The notes under the pieces are model-generated. The model was not told the DNA's origin, did no database searches, and saw only the letters and a list, made by a program, of their open reading frames with translations. The position numbers and the translations under genes are program-made. A stretch of DNA of 64,000 nucleotides. Origin: Acidobacteriota bacterium. Lineage in GTDB: Bacteria > Acidobacteriota > Blastocatellia > Pyrinomonadales > Pyrinomonadaceae. The DNA is taken from NCBI GenBank assembly GCA_020199775.1, contig JAIVJZ010000040.1, positions 186,001 to 250,000 on the forward strand, read 5' to 3'. Each line of letters starts with the position of its first letter. The stretch's first letter is position 1. Of the stretch, positions 18,192 to 26,700 are shown in pieces.

Positions 18192-19130
18192 TTAGCGCGG
18201 CGCGGGATGTTTGCCGTCTTCGCGTGTGTGCGGGGCGCGCGTCTGGCGCGCGGGGCGACGCTCGGCGGCGGGCTCGTGCGGGCGGTGCAGGAGGCGTTGT
18301 ATCCACGTCGGGCGTTCTTCGACGGGCGGCGCGAGCAGCGATTTGATTTCGTCGAGCGCGTCGTGCGCGGCCTCTTCGCCCGCCGCGATCAGTTCGGCGG
18401 AGCGCGCCATCTCGTCCCAACGGATGTGGCCGACCTTCGGACGGATGACGATGTCGGCGTTGCGCCCCTCGTGCGCCGAGACCGTGCGCTGCACCACCAT
18501 TATCGACTGGAAGAGCACGCCGATGGCCGACTGCGGCGGCCCCAAAAACTTTGCGCCCTCGAAATTCACGTCCACGGCGATCACGACATCGGGGTCTAGG
18601 GCGCGCGCCGCCGCCGCGGGCAAATTGGCGACGAGGCCGCCGTCCACGAGTTGCCGCCCTTCGGCATCGGTCACGGGCACGTACCAGCCGGGCACGGCGC
18701 AACTCGCGCGAATCGCAAAGGCCGCGTCGCCCTCGTCGCGCATGACGACCGCTTGCCCCGTGTGCAAGTCCGTGGCGACGGCGGCGAAACGGATCGGCAT
18801 CTCTTCAAAGCGTGTGACGGGGAAGCGCGCGCGGATATACTCCTCCATGCGCGCGTTCGACTGCACGCCGAGCCGCGAGAGCGTCATCCGACCGAAGTTG
18901 CGCCAGCGCATCTCGTGCCCCAGACGTTCGAGTTCGGCGATGGTCATCCCGGCGGCGAATGCCCCGCCGACGAGCGCGCCCGCCGACGTGCCCGCCACGG
19001 CGTTGACGCAGACGCCCGCCTCCAGCAGTACCTTCAACACGCCGACGTGCGCCGCCCCGCGCGCCGCGCCGCCCGACAACGCCAGCCCCACGCGCAATCT
19101 TTTAGGTTGCTCCGTACTTTTGCGCCACAT
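18192..19130 (-). CDS. Patatin-like phospholipase family protein
   Basis: 312-residue serine acyl hydrolase. It has the oxyanion motif GGAARGAAHVGVL, the nucleophile elbow GTSAG, and the catalytic Asp in DGGLVANLP, so the Ser-Asp dyad is complete. ALSGGAARG marks a short RssA-like cytoplasmic patatin. The C-terminal 40 residues are basic and Pro/Arg-rich. The ORF extends 20 codons upstream (to 19190), but that part is only the translation of a heptamer hairpin (SRFTIYDS), so the ATG at 19130 is chosen. It lies downstream of the SurA-like gene. Confidence 0.88.
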   Translation of the reverse strand: MWRKSTEQPKRLRVGLALSGGAARGAAHVGVLKVLLEAGVCVNAVAGTSAGALVGGAFAAGMTIAELERLGHEMRWRNFGRMTLSRLGVQSNARMEEYIRARFPVTRFEEMPIRFAAVATDLHTGQAVVMRDEGDAAFAIRASCAVPGWYVPVTDAEGRQLVDGGLVANLPAAAARALDPDVVIAVDVNFEGAKFLGPPQSAIGVLFQSIMVVQRTVSAHEGRNADIVIRPKVGHIRWDEMARSAELIAAGEEAAHDALDEIKSLLAPPVEERPTWIQRLLHRPHEPAAERRPARQTRAPHTREDGKHPAPR

Positions 19131-19133
19131 AAA

Positions 19134-19218
19134 TGAATCGTAAATCGTGAATCGTGAATCGTAAATAGATGAAGACCTGTTTTCTTCCATTCACGATTGA
19201 CGATTCACGATTTACGGC
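19134..19218. repeat. Period-7 hairpin, family A (AATCGTR), copy 1
   Basis: Four to five AATCGTA/AATCGTG heptamers on the left (to about 19172) and the inverted set TCACGAT/TTACGAT on the right (19185-19218), around a loop containing GACCTGTTTTC. It fills the whole gap between the patatin start and the stop of the SurA-like gene. Confidence 0.88.
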
Positions 19219-19222
19219 TTTC

Positions 19223-19951
19223 TCATACCTGATTGAGGATGACGATCTCGGCGCGGGTGCGTGCGTCTTCGAGAAAGGCGTCGGTGTCGGATTCGATCTT
19301 GTCCTCGGTGAGCGTGCGTTCGATTTCGGGGGTGGCCTGTTCGAGCGTGGGGACGATGCGGCCGGGCGATAGGCGGCGGTGGCGCGGCACGTACACGTCG
19401 CGGTAATAGGCCGCGATCTCCTGTGTGGAGATGATGGTGAAGGAGCGGAAGCGGAAGTTGAGATAGTTCTCGATCTCGACGCGCCGGCGGACGATCTCGC
19501 GCAAGCCCTCGCCCGTCAAACCGACGCGCGCCGTGCGTTCGTAAAAGGCTGACTGTGAGGGGAAGCGTTTGACGAGTTCGTTCAACGCCTTATCGACATC
19601 GGCGTCGGAGGGCGTGATGGTCGGGAGCTTTCCGGCCTCCTGCGAGATGAGTCGCTGGTCGATCAGGAGGTTGAGGACGCGCTGCAAATCTTCCGAACGC
19701 GGCTGGTCAATCGGCGTGTCCGGCTGCAAGGCCAACTGCCAGAGCAAGTCCGTGTAAGTGATCAACTCGCGGTTGTTGATGGTCGCCACCCAACGATCCA
19801 CTATCTCTTGCGCGGAGGCGGGCGGAGTAAGAAGGGTAAAGGGCAAAGGGTAAAGGGCAAGGGCGAGCAGCAGGATACACGTTCGCTTAACTAACTTTTT
19901 ACGCGCTTGCTTACCGAATCTTTTCACTGAACCTTGTTCCTTCATCATCAC
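19223..19951 (-). CDS. SurA N-terminal-like periplasmic chaperone without PPIase domain
   Basis: 242 residues with an N-terminal signal peptide (cleavage near TPPASAQ) and a SurA_N-like helical region (IVDRWVATINNRELITYTDLLWQLAL, LNLLIDQRLISQEA). A C-terminal helix follows. The parvulin domains of SurA are missing, so it could only act as a chaperone. It is next to the BamA-like gene on the same strand (35-base gap), which supports a role in outer-membrane protein delivery. Part of the signal peptide (LYPLPFTLL) is encoded by a family E heptamer arm, so the repeat has entered the coding region. Confidence 0.72.
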   Translation of the reverse strand: MMMKEQGSVKRFGKQARKKLVKRTCILLLALALYPLPFTLLTPPASAQEIVDRWVATINNRELITYTDLLWQLALQPDTPIDQPRSEDLQRVLNLLIDQRLISQEAGKLPTITPSDADVDKALNELVKRFPSQSAFYERTARVGLTGEGLREIVRRRVEIENYLNFRFRSFTIISTQEIAAYYRDVYVPRHRRLSPGRIVPTLEQATPEIERTLTEDKIESDTDAFLEDARTRAEIVILNQV

Positions 19952-19979
19952 CTTTACCCCTTCCCCCTTGCCTTTTGCC
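19831..19979. repeat. Period-7 hairpin, family E (GYAAAGG), copy 1
   Basis: Left arm 19831-19866 has GTAAAGG/GCAAAGG units; the inverted arm is 19950-19979. The roughly 80-base interval between arms holds the start of the SurA-like gene. The left arm therefore lies inside its signal-peptide codons and the right arm in its 5' leader. Arms match imperfectly. Confidence 0.7.
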
Positions 19980-19986
19980 GAGAGCC

Positions 19987-22900
19987 TTAGAACGCTTGCC
20001 CGAAGCGGAAGTGCAACTGCGCGCGGCGCAGGCGCACGGTCGCGGGCGGCCCGGCGAACTGCGGCAGTTCAAACTCCGGCGGGTTGACGAGGAAGCCGTA
20101 GTCTACGCCGAGCGCGCCGATGGGCGTGCGGAAGCGCAGGCCGAGGCCGACGGTGTGCGTCCACTGGACGCGCAGGTTGCGCGTGTTGATGGTGTCGCCC
20201 GGTCGCCGGTCGTTGCGCCCGAAGATGTCGCCGATGCGGCGGAAGACGTTGCCGCCGTCGTAGAACGGCACGATCTGGAAAGTCTTCGTCAAGGGCACGC
20301 GCGCCTCGAAATTCGCGACCGCCATCGCGTTGCCGCCGACGGGCACGGTGAACGGGTTGAGCGTCACGGGGTCGCCGTTCGAATCGCGGAAGACGCCGCC
20401 CGTGCAGTTCGGGACGTTGATCTGGCTGCCGGTGTCCGAGCCGGTCGGGCAGACGGCGAGGCGCGGCCCGGCCTCTTCAAAGGCGAAGCCGCGCAGCGTC
20501 GTCGAGCCGCCGGTAAAGAATCTTTCGCTGATGGGAAGCGTCAGGTCAACGTCGTCGATCACGCCGTCGCCGTTGCGGTCGGTCGGGTTGAAAAGGCTGG
20601 CGACGCCGAGATTGACGTTGACGGCGAAGACCGTGCCGCGCACGCGGCTCTGCAAGCCGCCGAGCAGGCCGCCGCGCTCGCTCGGTAGCTGCAAGGTGTC
20701 GGGGGGGCCGCCGAAACGGAGATAGCGGCGGTAGGTGGCGAGCAACTTCGTGAACGAAAGATTGCCGCCGAGTTGTTTGATGGCGACGGCGTAGTCCACC
20801 GTCAGGAACTCGCCGCGCGAGGGGTCGAACTGGCGGTCGCGCGTGTCGCGCGTAAACGTCGCGCCGAAGCGCGAGAGGCGCACCGCCCTGTCGGGTCGAA
20901 GGATGGGCGCGACGAGGAGGCTCTGGATGTTGAAGAGGCGCACGTCCTCGTAGTTGTAGCGCAGGAAGAGGATCGTGCGCGAACGCTGCTGGATGACGCG
21001 CTGCGTCTCGATGTTGAAGGTGAAACGGTTGATGGTCGGCTCGCCCGTGCGCTCGCCGAATTCGTCGATGGGCCGGCCTTCCTCGTCGAGCCTTTGGACG
21101 ACGCCGAAGTTGCCGCGGTCGATGGTCGAGCGGAAGAAACGCGTGACGTTGACATCGCGCTGGTATTGCGCCGAGATGGTCAGCGGCGAGAACCTTTGAC
21201 GGCCGTAGGTGCGGAAACGCGGGTCGAAGTATTCGAGGCGTAAGAGTTGCTGGGTGCGGCTGGCGCGCGTGCGCAGCGTGCCCTGTCGCAGTTGGCCGAA
21301 GAGGTTGTTGTTGCGCAGTTCGAAGAGGCCGAGCGGCCCGCTGTCGGTCGAGTAGCCGCCGCCGTAGTCCAAGCGGCGCGGCTTGAGTTCTTCGAGATCG
21401 ATGATCACGTCGCGGCGACGGAAGCCCGCGGCCGTCTCGCCCGCCGCCTCCGTGCGGATGATGACCTGGCGGAAGGCGTTCGTCTCGTAGAGCACGCGCT
21501 CGGCTTCGGCGAGGCGGTCGGAGCGCAAGACCTCGCCCTCGCGCAGCGGGATGGCTTCGAGGATGGCCTCGCGCTTCGTGCGCATCGCGGCGTCGGGCGT
21601 CGTGCCTTCGTTGCCGTTGATGATGATGCGATTGATGAAGACCTTGCCGCCCTCCGTGACGTTGTAGACGAGCCGCACCTGTTCGTCGTCGCCCTTCTTC
21701 GGCAGTTCGACGATGTCCACGCGCACCTCGGCGTCGATGTAGCCGTTGCGCGCGTAGAGGTTGCGGATGCGCTCGCCGTCGGCGCGGGCGAGCGTGCGCG
21801 CAAACGCCCCTTCGACGATGGTGCAGGGCTCGCTGCGGAAGTCGGCGGCGCGGCACGGTTCTTCGCGCAGACGCTCGGTCGTGTAAAGCTGGTTGCCGCG
21901 GAAGTCCAGTCCCGCCACGCGCGTCAGCGGGCCTTCGGTGACGGCGAAGGTGATGATCAAGTCTTCGCTGTCGATGGCGACGCCCTGACGCACCTCGACC
22001 GCCGCCCGGCGATAACCGAGATCGCGCATGCGCGACTCGACCGTCCGCCGGTCGCGCACCAACAATTCGCGGCTCGTGTAGCCGCGACGTGAGCCGAGAA
22101 ACGGGATGATGCCGAGGATGCCGCTGGCGGGTTCGGAGCCGAGCACGTCGGCGAGGTCGTCGTAGGTCAACTTCTCCGTGCCCTCGATGCGAATCTCGGA
22201 GAGACGGAAGCGGCGGCCGAGTTCGACCGTGTAGTTGATGTTGACGGTGCGGCCGCTCAACTCGCGCGGGTTTAAGTTGTCGCACGCGCCCGCCGCGACG
22301 GGCGGGGCGACGTTCGCTTGCGCGAGCGGGTCGGACGTAACGATGTTGGCGTTCCCCGTTGTCGCCGCCGCCGTGGCGGGCGGCGCGGCGTTCGGGTTCG
22401 TGGTCGTCGATGTTCCGGCGGCCATGTTTGTGTTCGCGGGCGGCGCGGCGGCCGTGCCGGGATTCCCTGTCGCGGCCGTGTTCGAGTTGGCATCGGTGGC
22501 CGCCGTGCCGGTCGTCGAAGCGGGCGGCGCGGGGCGGTCAACGGCGCAAGTCGAGATTACGTCGGCGAAAAAGTAGCCCTGTTGTTGAAGGTGATTTTCC
22601 AGCCGCCGCTCGCCCTCCGTGATGGCCGCCTGATCGATGCTGCCCTCGCGCTGGACGGGCAGAAGCTCCTCGCGTTTCTTTTCGCCGACCTCGAAGCCAG
22701 TCACCTCCACGTTGACGCGCGGGCCGATGCCGCCCGTCAGATTCACCGTGATCGTGTTGCGCGCCGAATCAATGACCGTCTGTGCCTCGCCGAGCTGCGG
22801 CGCGAGAAAACCCTGCTCCATGATCGCGCGGCGGATGCGCCCCACGTCTTCGCCGAGCGCGGTGCGCGTGAAGGGCGCGCCCGTAGCGAGACGCAGTTCG

Positions 22901-23640
22901 GGGCGCACCGTCGCCGGGTCGAAGCCGGTGATATTGATATTGAAAGTTTCGACGCGCGCCTGCTCGCCGGGGTTGACCGTGTAGGCGACGACCGCGCCCG
23001 TGCCCGCCGCGTCGAGCGTCCGCGTGAAGGTCACGTCGGCGCGGAAGAAGCCGCGGTCGCGCAGGTAAACTTGAATGGCGTCCGCCCCGGCGCGCAGGGC
23101 TTGGTCGGAGACGCGTGCGCCGGGGTCGAGCAGGTTGAGGCGCGCGCGCAACTCGTCGGCGGTGACGGGCACACCGGGCGGCGCGCCCACCAGATCGAGT
23201 TGCACGTCCGTGACGCGCACCTGCGGCCTGACGACGAAGCGCAAGTTCACCGGGACGGCTTCACCGCCCACGCCCGCTGCGACCCGCGCCTCGGTCGCCT
23301 CGACGCGCGCGTTCTCCACGCGCCCCGAATCGAACAACGCCTGCAAAGACTCGCGCACGCGCACGGCCGAGAAGGGCATGTTCGGCGCAACCGTCAAGAG
23401 CTGGCGCAACTCGCCCTCGCCCGCCGCATTGCGCGCCGCGCCCTCATACACCACTTCGACCGACGCGACCGTGCGCCCCTCGTAGCGGCTGAGATCGGTC
23501 ACGCCCTTGACCACCACCACGGGCGCGCCGCTCACACGCCCGCCGCACGCGACGAGCAGAAGAAAGACGAGGATGAAACTACGAGAAAGCACCTTGTTAG
23601 TCCGTTGTCCGTTGTCTGTGGTCAGTTGTTTTACTCTCAC
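19987..23640 (-). CDS. BamA/TamA family outer membrane protein assembly factor
   Basis: 1217 residues. After a signal or lipoprotein-like leader (FILVFLLLVAC) there are several POTRA-like repeats (for example VASVEVVYEGAARN, VNVEVTGFEVGEKK, RVAGLDFRGNQLYTTERL, KVFINRIIINGNEGT). A C-terminal 16-strand-type barrel starts near residue 790 (RRLDYGGGYSTDSG) and ends in LRRAQLHFRFGQAF, a beta-signal with terminal Phe. A Thr/Ala/Asn-rich low-complexity insert occupies about residues 365-450. Longer than E. coli BamA (810). The listed start is GTG 23640; the first codons (QLTTDNGQRT) are repeat-encoded, so a GTG at 23592 is a good alternative. Context (tamB upstream, SurA-like downstream) fits outer-membrane assembly. 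Confidence 0.87.
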   Translation of the reverse strand: MRVKQLTTDNGQRTNKVLSRSFILVFLLLVACGGRVSGAPVVVVKGVTDLSRYEGRTVASVEVVYEGAARNAAGEGELRQLLTVAPNMPFSAVRVRESLQALFDSGRVENARVEATEARVAAGVGGEAVPVNLRFVVRPQVRVTDVQLDLVGAPPGVPVTADELRARLNLLDPGARVSDQALRAGADAIQVYLRDRGFFRADVTFTRTLDAAGTGAVVAYTVNPGEQARVETFNINITGFDPATVRPELRLATGAPFTRTALGEDVGRIRRAIMEQGFLAPQLGEAQTVIDSARNTITVNLTGGIGPRVNVEVTGFEVGEKKREELLPVQREGSIDQAAITEGERRLENHLQQQGYFFADVISTCAVDRPAPPASTTGTAATDANSNTAATGNPGTAAAPPANTNMAAGTSTTTNPNAAPPATAAATTGNANIVTSDPLAQANVAPPVAAGACDNLNPRELSGRTVNINYTVELGRRFRLSEIRIEGTEKLTYDDLADVLGSEPASGILGIIPFLGSRRGYTSRELLVRDRRTVESRMRDLGYRRAAVEVRQGVAIDSEDLIITFAVTEGPLTRVAGLDFRGNQLYTTERLREEPCRAADFRSEPCTIVEGAFARTLARADGERIRNLYARNGYIDAEVRVDIVELPKKGDDEQVRLVYNVTEGGKVFINRIIINGNEGTTPDAAMRTKREAILEAIPLREGEVLRSDRLAEAERVLYETNAFRQVIIRTEAAGETAAGFRRRDVIIDLEELKPRRLDYGGGYSTDSGPLGLFELRNNNLFGQLRQGTLRTRASRTQQLLRLEYFDPRFRTYGRQRFSPLTISAQYQRDVNVTRFFRSTIDRGNFGVVQRLDEEGRPIDEFGERTGEPTINRFTFNIETQRVIQQRSRTILFLRYNYEDVRLFNIQSLLVAPILRPDRAVRLSRFGATFTRDTRDRQFDPSRGEFLTVDYAVAIKQLGGNLSFTKLLATYRRYLRFGGPPDTLQLPSERGGLLGGLQSRVRGTVFAVNVNLGVASLFNPTDRNGDGVIDDVDLTLPISERFFTGGSTTLRGFAFEEAGPRLAVCPTGSDTGSQINVPNCTGGVFRDSNGDPVTLNPFTVPVGGNAMAVANFEARVPLTKTFQIVPFYDGGNVFRRIGDIFGRNDRRPGDTINTRNLRVQWTHTVGLGLRFRTPIGALGVDYGFLVNPPEFELPQFAGPPATVRLRRAQLHFRFGQAF

Positions 23641-23711
23641 TTAAGTTGAAACTTTCATCTACTGCCCGCCGCTGACGAAGTCATAAACAACGGACAACTG
23701 CCAACTGACAG
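23595..23711. repeat. Period-7 hairpin, family G (GTTGTCC)
   Basis: Left arm 23595-23630 has GTTGTCC/GTTGTCT/GTGGTCA heptamers; right arm 23686-23711 has the inverse (AACGGAC, AACTGCC, AACTGAC). The loop is about 55 bases. It separates the tamB stop from the bamA start, and the left arm overlaps the annotated first codons of the BamA-like gene. Confidence 0.75.
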
Positions 23712-23715
23712 CTTG

Positions 23716-26700
23716 TTAGAACCTTTTCCTGAACCGAATTTCGAAACTAAAGTTGTCGTTCGCCGACCTGAACGTGTTGGTCGCGCCCTGTTCGTACTGC
23801 GCGATGAACGAGAGCCGGTCGGAGACGCGGTATTCGAGCGCGAGCACTTGATTCTGATCCGTCGTCACGTTGGTCGAATACGTGAGACTCAGGTTGCGGT
23901 TGATCTGCCGCCCGACGGTGAGCCGCGCCGTCGGGCTCGCGCCGCCGCGACCGGCGATCAGCGGATCGATCTCGAAGCGGTTCAGGCCGAACAATTTATC
24001 CGTGGCCTTTTGCACGGGGTTGTTGATGAGCGTGTCGGTCAACAAACTCGTCGCCGTGCCGAAGCCGGTCTGCGCGAGCGTCGCGCCGCCTTCCTCGCTG
24101 CGGTTCAAGTCGCCCGTCGTGATCAGCGCGACCACATCCGACTGCGGGAGCGCGGGGTCGCTGCGGACGACGGCGTTGGGCGAGGAGAGCGGCCCGGTCA
24201 AACTCACGATGACGCGATAGCCTTTGATCTCGGCCTCGGCCTGAATGCTCAGAATGGGGTCGGCATCGGCGCGCGGGGGCAGGTCGATGAAGGCGCGCGT
24301 CAGTTCGTAACGGTCGTTGCGGAAGTTGAGCGTGCCGCGCGCGACCGTGATGCGCCCGCCGACGATTGGCTCTTCCGCCGTGCCGCGCACATGTAAATTA
24401 ACCGAGCCGACGATGTCGGCCAGATTGTTGCGGACGACGAGCGCGTCGCGGCCTTCGACGCGGAGGTCGAGCAGGAGGTTTGCGCCGAAACCGCCGCCCT
24501 CGCCGCCGCCTTCGCTGATGGTGGCTTCGCGTCGGCGGTTGATGAAGTCGGCGAGTTCGATGTCTTCCGTATACTCGGCGCGGCGCAGGTTGACGAGGCC
24601 GGAGAGCGAGAGCAACTGCGCCTGCGCGCGGCCTTGCAGGACGAGATTGGCGTCGGCGGTGGCGCGGATGTCCTGCGGCAGCGGCACGGTGACGTTTTCG
24701 GCGCGCACGTTGAAGCGGAAATCCGTGGGCGAGAAACCGGCGAGGAGCGCGCCGCCCGTCACGCCGACGCGCCCGCCGCCGAGCGTGCCCGTCAGCGAGT
24801 CGATCTGCGCGCGGTCGGCCGTGAAGCGCACGCTCCCGTTGATGTTCTGCACGGTCAGGCGTTCGTCCGTGAGGAGCGTCGAGAAGGACGCGCCCGCGAC
24901 CGAAGCCGTGCCCGTCAGGCGCGGGTCTTCAAACGAACCGGCGACGCGCACTTCAAGGTTCGACGTGCCCGCGAGGAAAATGTTGGGCGAGATGCCGTTC
25001 AAGACGCGCAGGTTGAGATCGCCGGTGATGGTGAAGTTCTGGCGACCGCCCGCCCCGAGCGCGGCCGAACCGCCGAAGACGATGTTCGTGCCCGGCCCCG
25101 TGAACTGCGTCTTGTCGAAGACGATCTCGTTCGGCGAAAATTGCACGACGAGCGGGTCGGCGGCGACGAGTTGCACGTCCGCGATCTGAAAGACCAACTG
25201 CGAAAACTCCGCCTTGCCGCGCAGCGCGTTGAAAGAGAACGCGCGCTCGCCCTCCGCGTTCTCGCCGAACAGTTCGCCCGACGCGCGCAACGTGCCCGTC
25301 GCGCGTCCCGTCACGCGCACGTTCGAGTTGGGCAAGAGCGTGGCGAAGAGTTGAGTCAAATCCTGATTCGTCAGCGCCGTCTCGACCGTCGTGGTCAAGC
25401 CCGCGCTGGCGAGGTCAACCGTGGCATTGACGACCTGCGGCTGGCCGAGGATGCCGGTCGTCAGTTGCAAATTGAACTTCTGATTCTCGGTGCGCCCGAC
25501 GAGCGCGAGCGTGCCCGCGCTCTGCCCGTTGATCATCACATCGCGCCCCTGCCCGTCGATCTGCACGTTGAAACTGCGCGGGTCGCTGAACACGCCCGTC
25601 GCGGTGGCGGTGAAATCGGCCGTGCCGGAAACTTGCGGCGACGCGCCGCCCGCGAGTCCGGCGAGCGCGCCGAGACTGACGCCCGCGCCCTGAGCCTGCA
25701 CATTGAACGCCTGCGTCTCGGTGTCAATCGTGCCTTTAGCCGTGACGCGCCCGGCGCGGAAACGCGCGTCGAGATTTTCGAGCGTGACGGTCGTGCCGCT
25801 GAAAGTGGCGCGCGCGGCGATCTCGTCGAAGGGTTCGCCGTTGATCTGGCCGGGGCCTGAGCGTATGTCCGCGCTCCCGCTCAGGGCCGCGGGGATGCCG
25901 CGCACGCTGACGCGCCCCGAAGTGGGGCCGACGGTGGCGAGTTGCGAATTGAAACTCGGTTGGCGGGCGGTCGGCAGCGCGGCGAGCAGACTCCCGATGT
26001 CGATGCGTTCGAGCGTCGCGTCGAGCGAGCCGTTGTTCGAGCCGTCGAGCGGGTAGACAAGGGCGAACTGCGCGTTGCCGCCGTCGCGCTGCACGAGACG
26101 GCCGTCGGGCACGCGCACCTCGGTCGCGTTTGTTTCGACCGAAGCGGTGAGCGAGCCGAGGTCGTGACCGTTAGCTAAAAGCGTGCCGAGCGCGAAGCGG
26201 CCGGAGACTTGCGGCGCATCGAGCGCGCCGCGAATCGTGCCTTCGAAATCGAGGCGACCGGCAAGGCCGACGCCGGAATTCGTGAGGCTCTCTTCGAGCG
26301 CGGGGATCAAATTGGAGGCGACGAGCACGCGCTGGAGTTCCGCCGCGTCGGAGGAGGCGAGCTTGACGTTCAGGTTCGAGTCGCCTTTGAAGGAGAAATC
26401 CCCGGCCGCCGTCAACTCGCTCGCGCCCGTGCGCAGGTTCGCGCGGTCGAGCCGGAACTGCCCGCGATTCGCGACGAGCGCGAGTTCGCCCGTGAGGGGC
26501 GTGCGCCCGTTGGCCTCGCTGCCCGTCTCGCCCGCGAACTGCGCGTTGAGCGTGCCGCTCGCGGCCTCGAAGTTGGTGCCCGGCATCGTGAGATTGACCG
26601 TGCCGGTGGCCGCGCCCGCAATCGGCACGGCGCGCCCGGTCAGAATCGCTAAGAGGCCGCCCACGTCCAGCCCCTCGAAGGCGGCGTTGACGCGCGACGC

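Noticed and set aside
17539..18702. 387-codon Arg-rich minus-strand frame
   Set aside because: Out of frame with the patatin, with Arg-rich low-complexity composition; a shadow of the real gene.
19134..19218. CRISPR array interpretation of the tandem heptamers
   Set aside because: Units are only 7 nt with no spacers, and the arms are inverted copies forming a hairpin; no cas genes are present.
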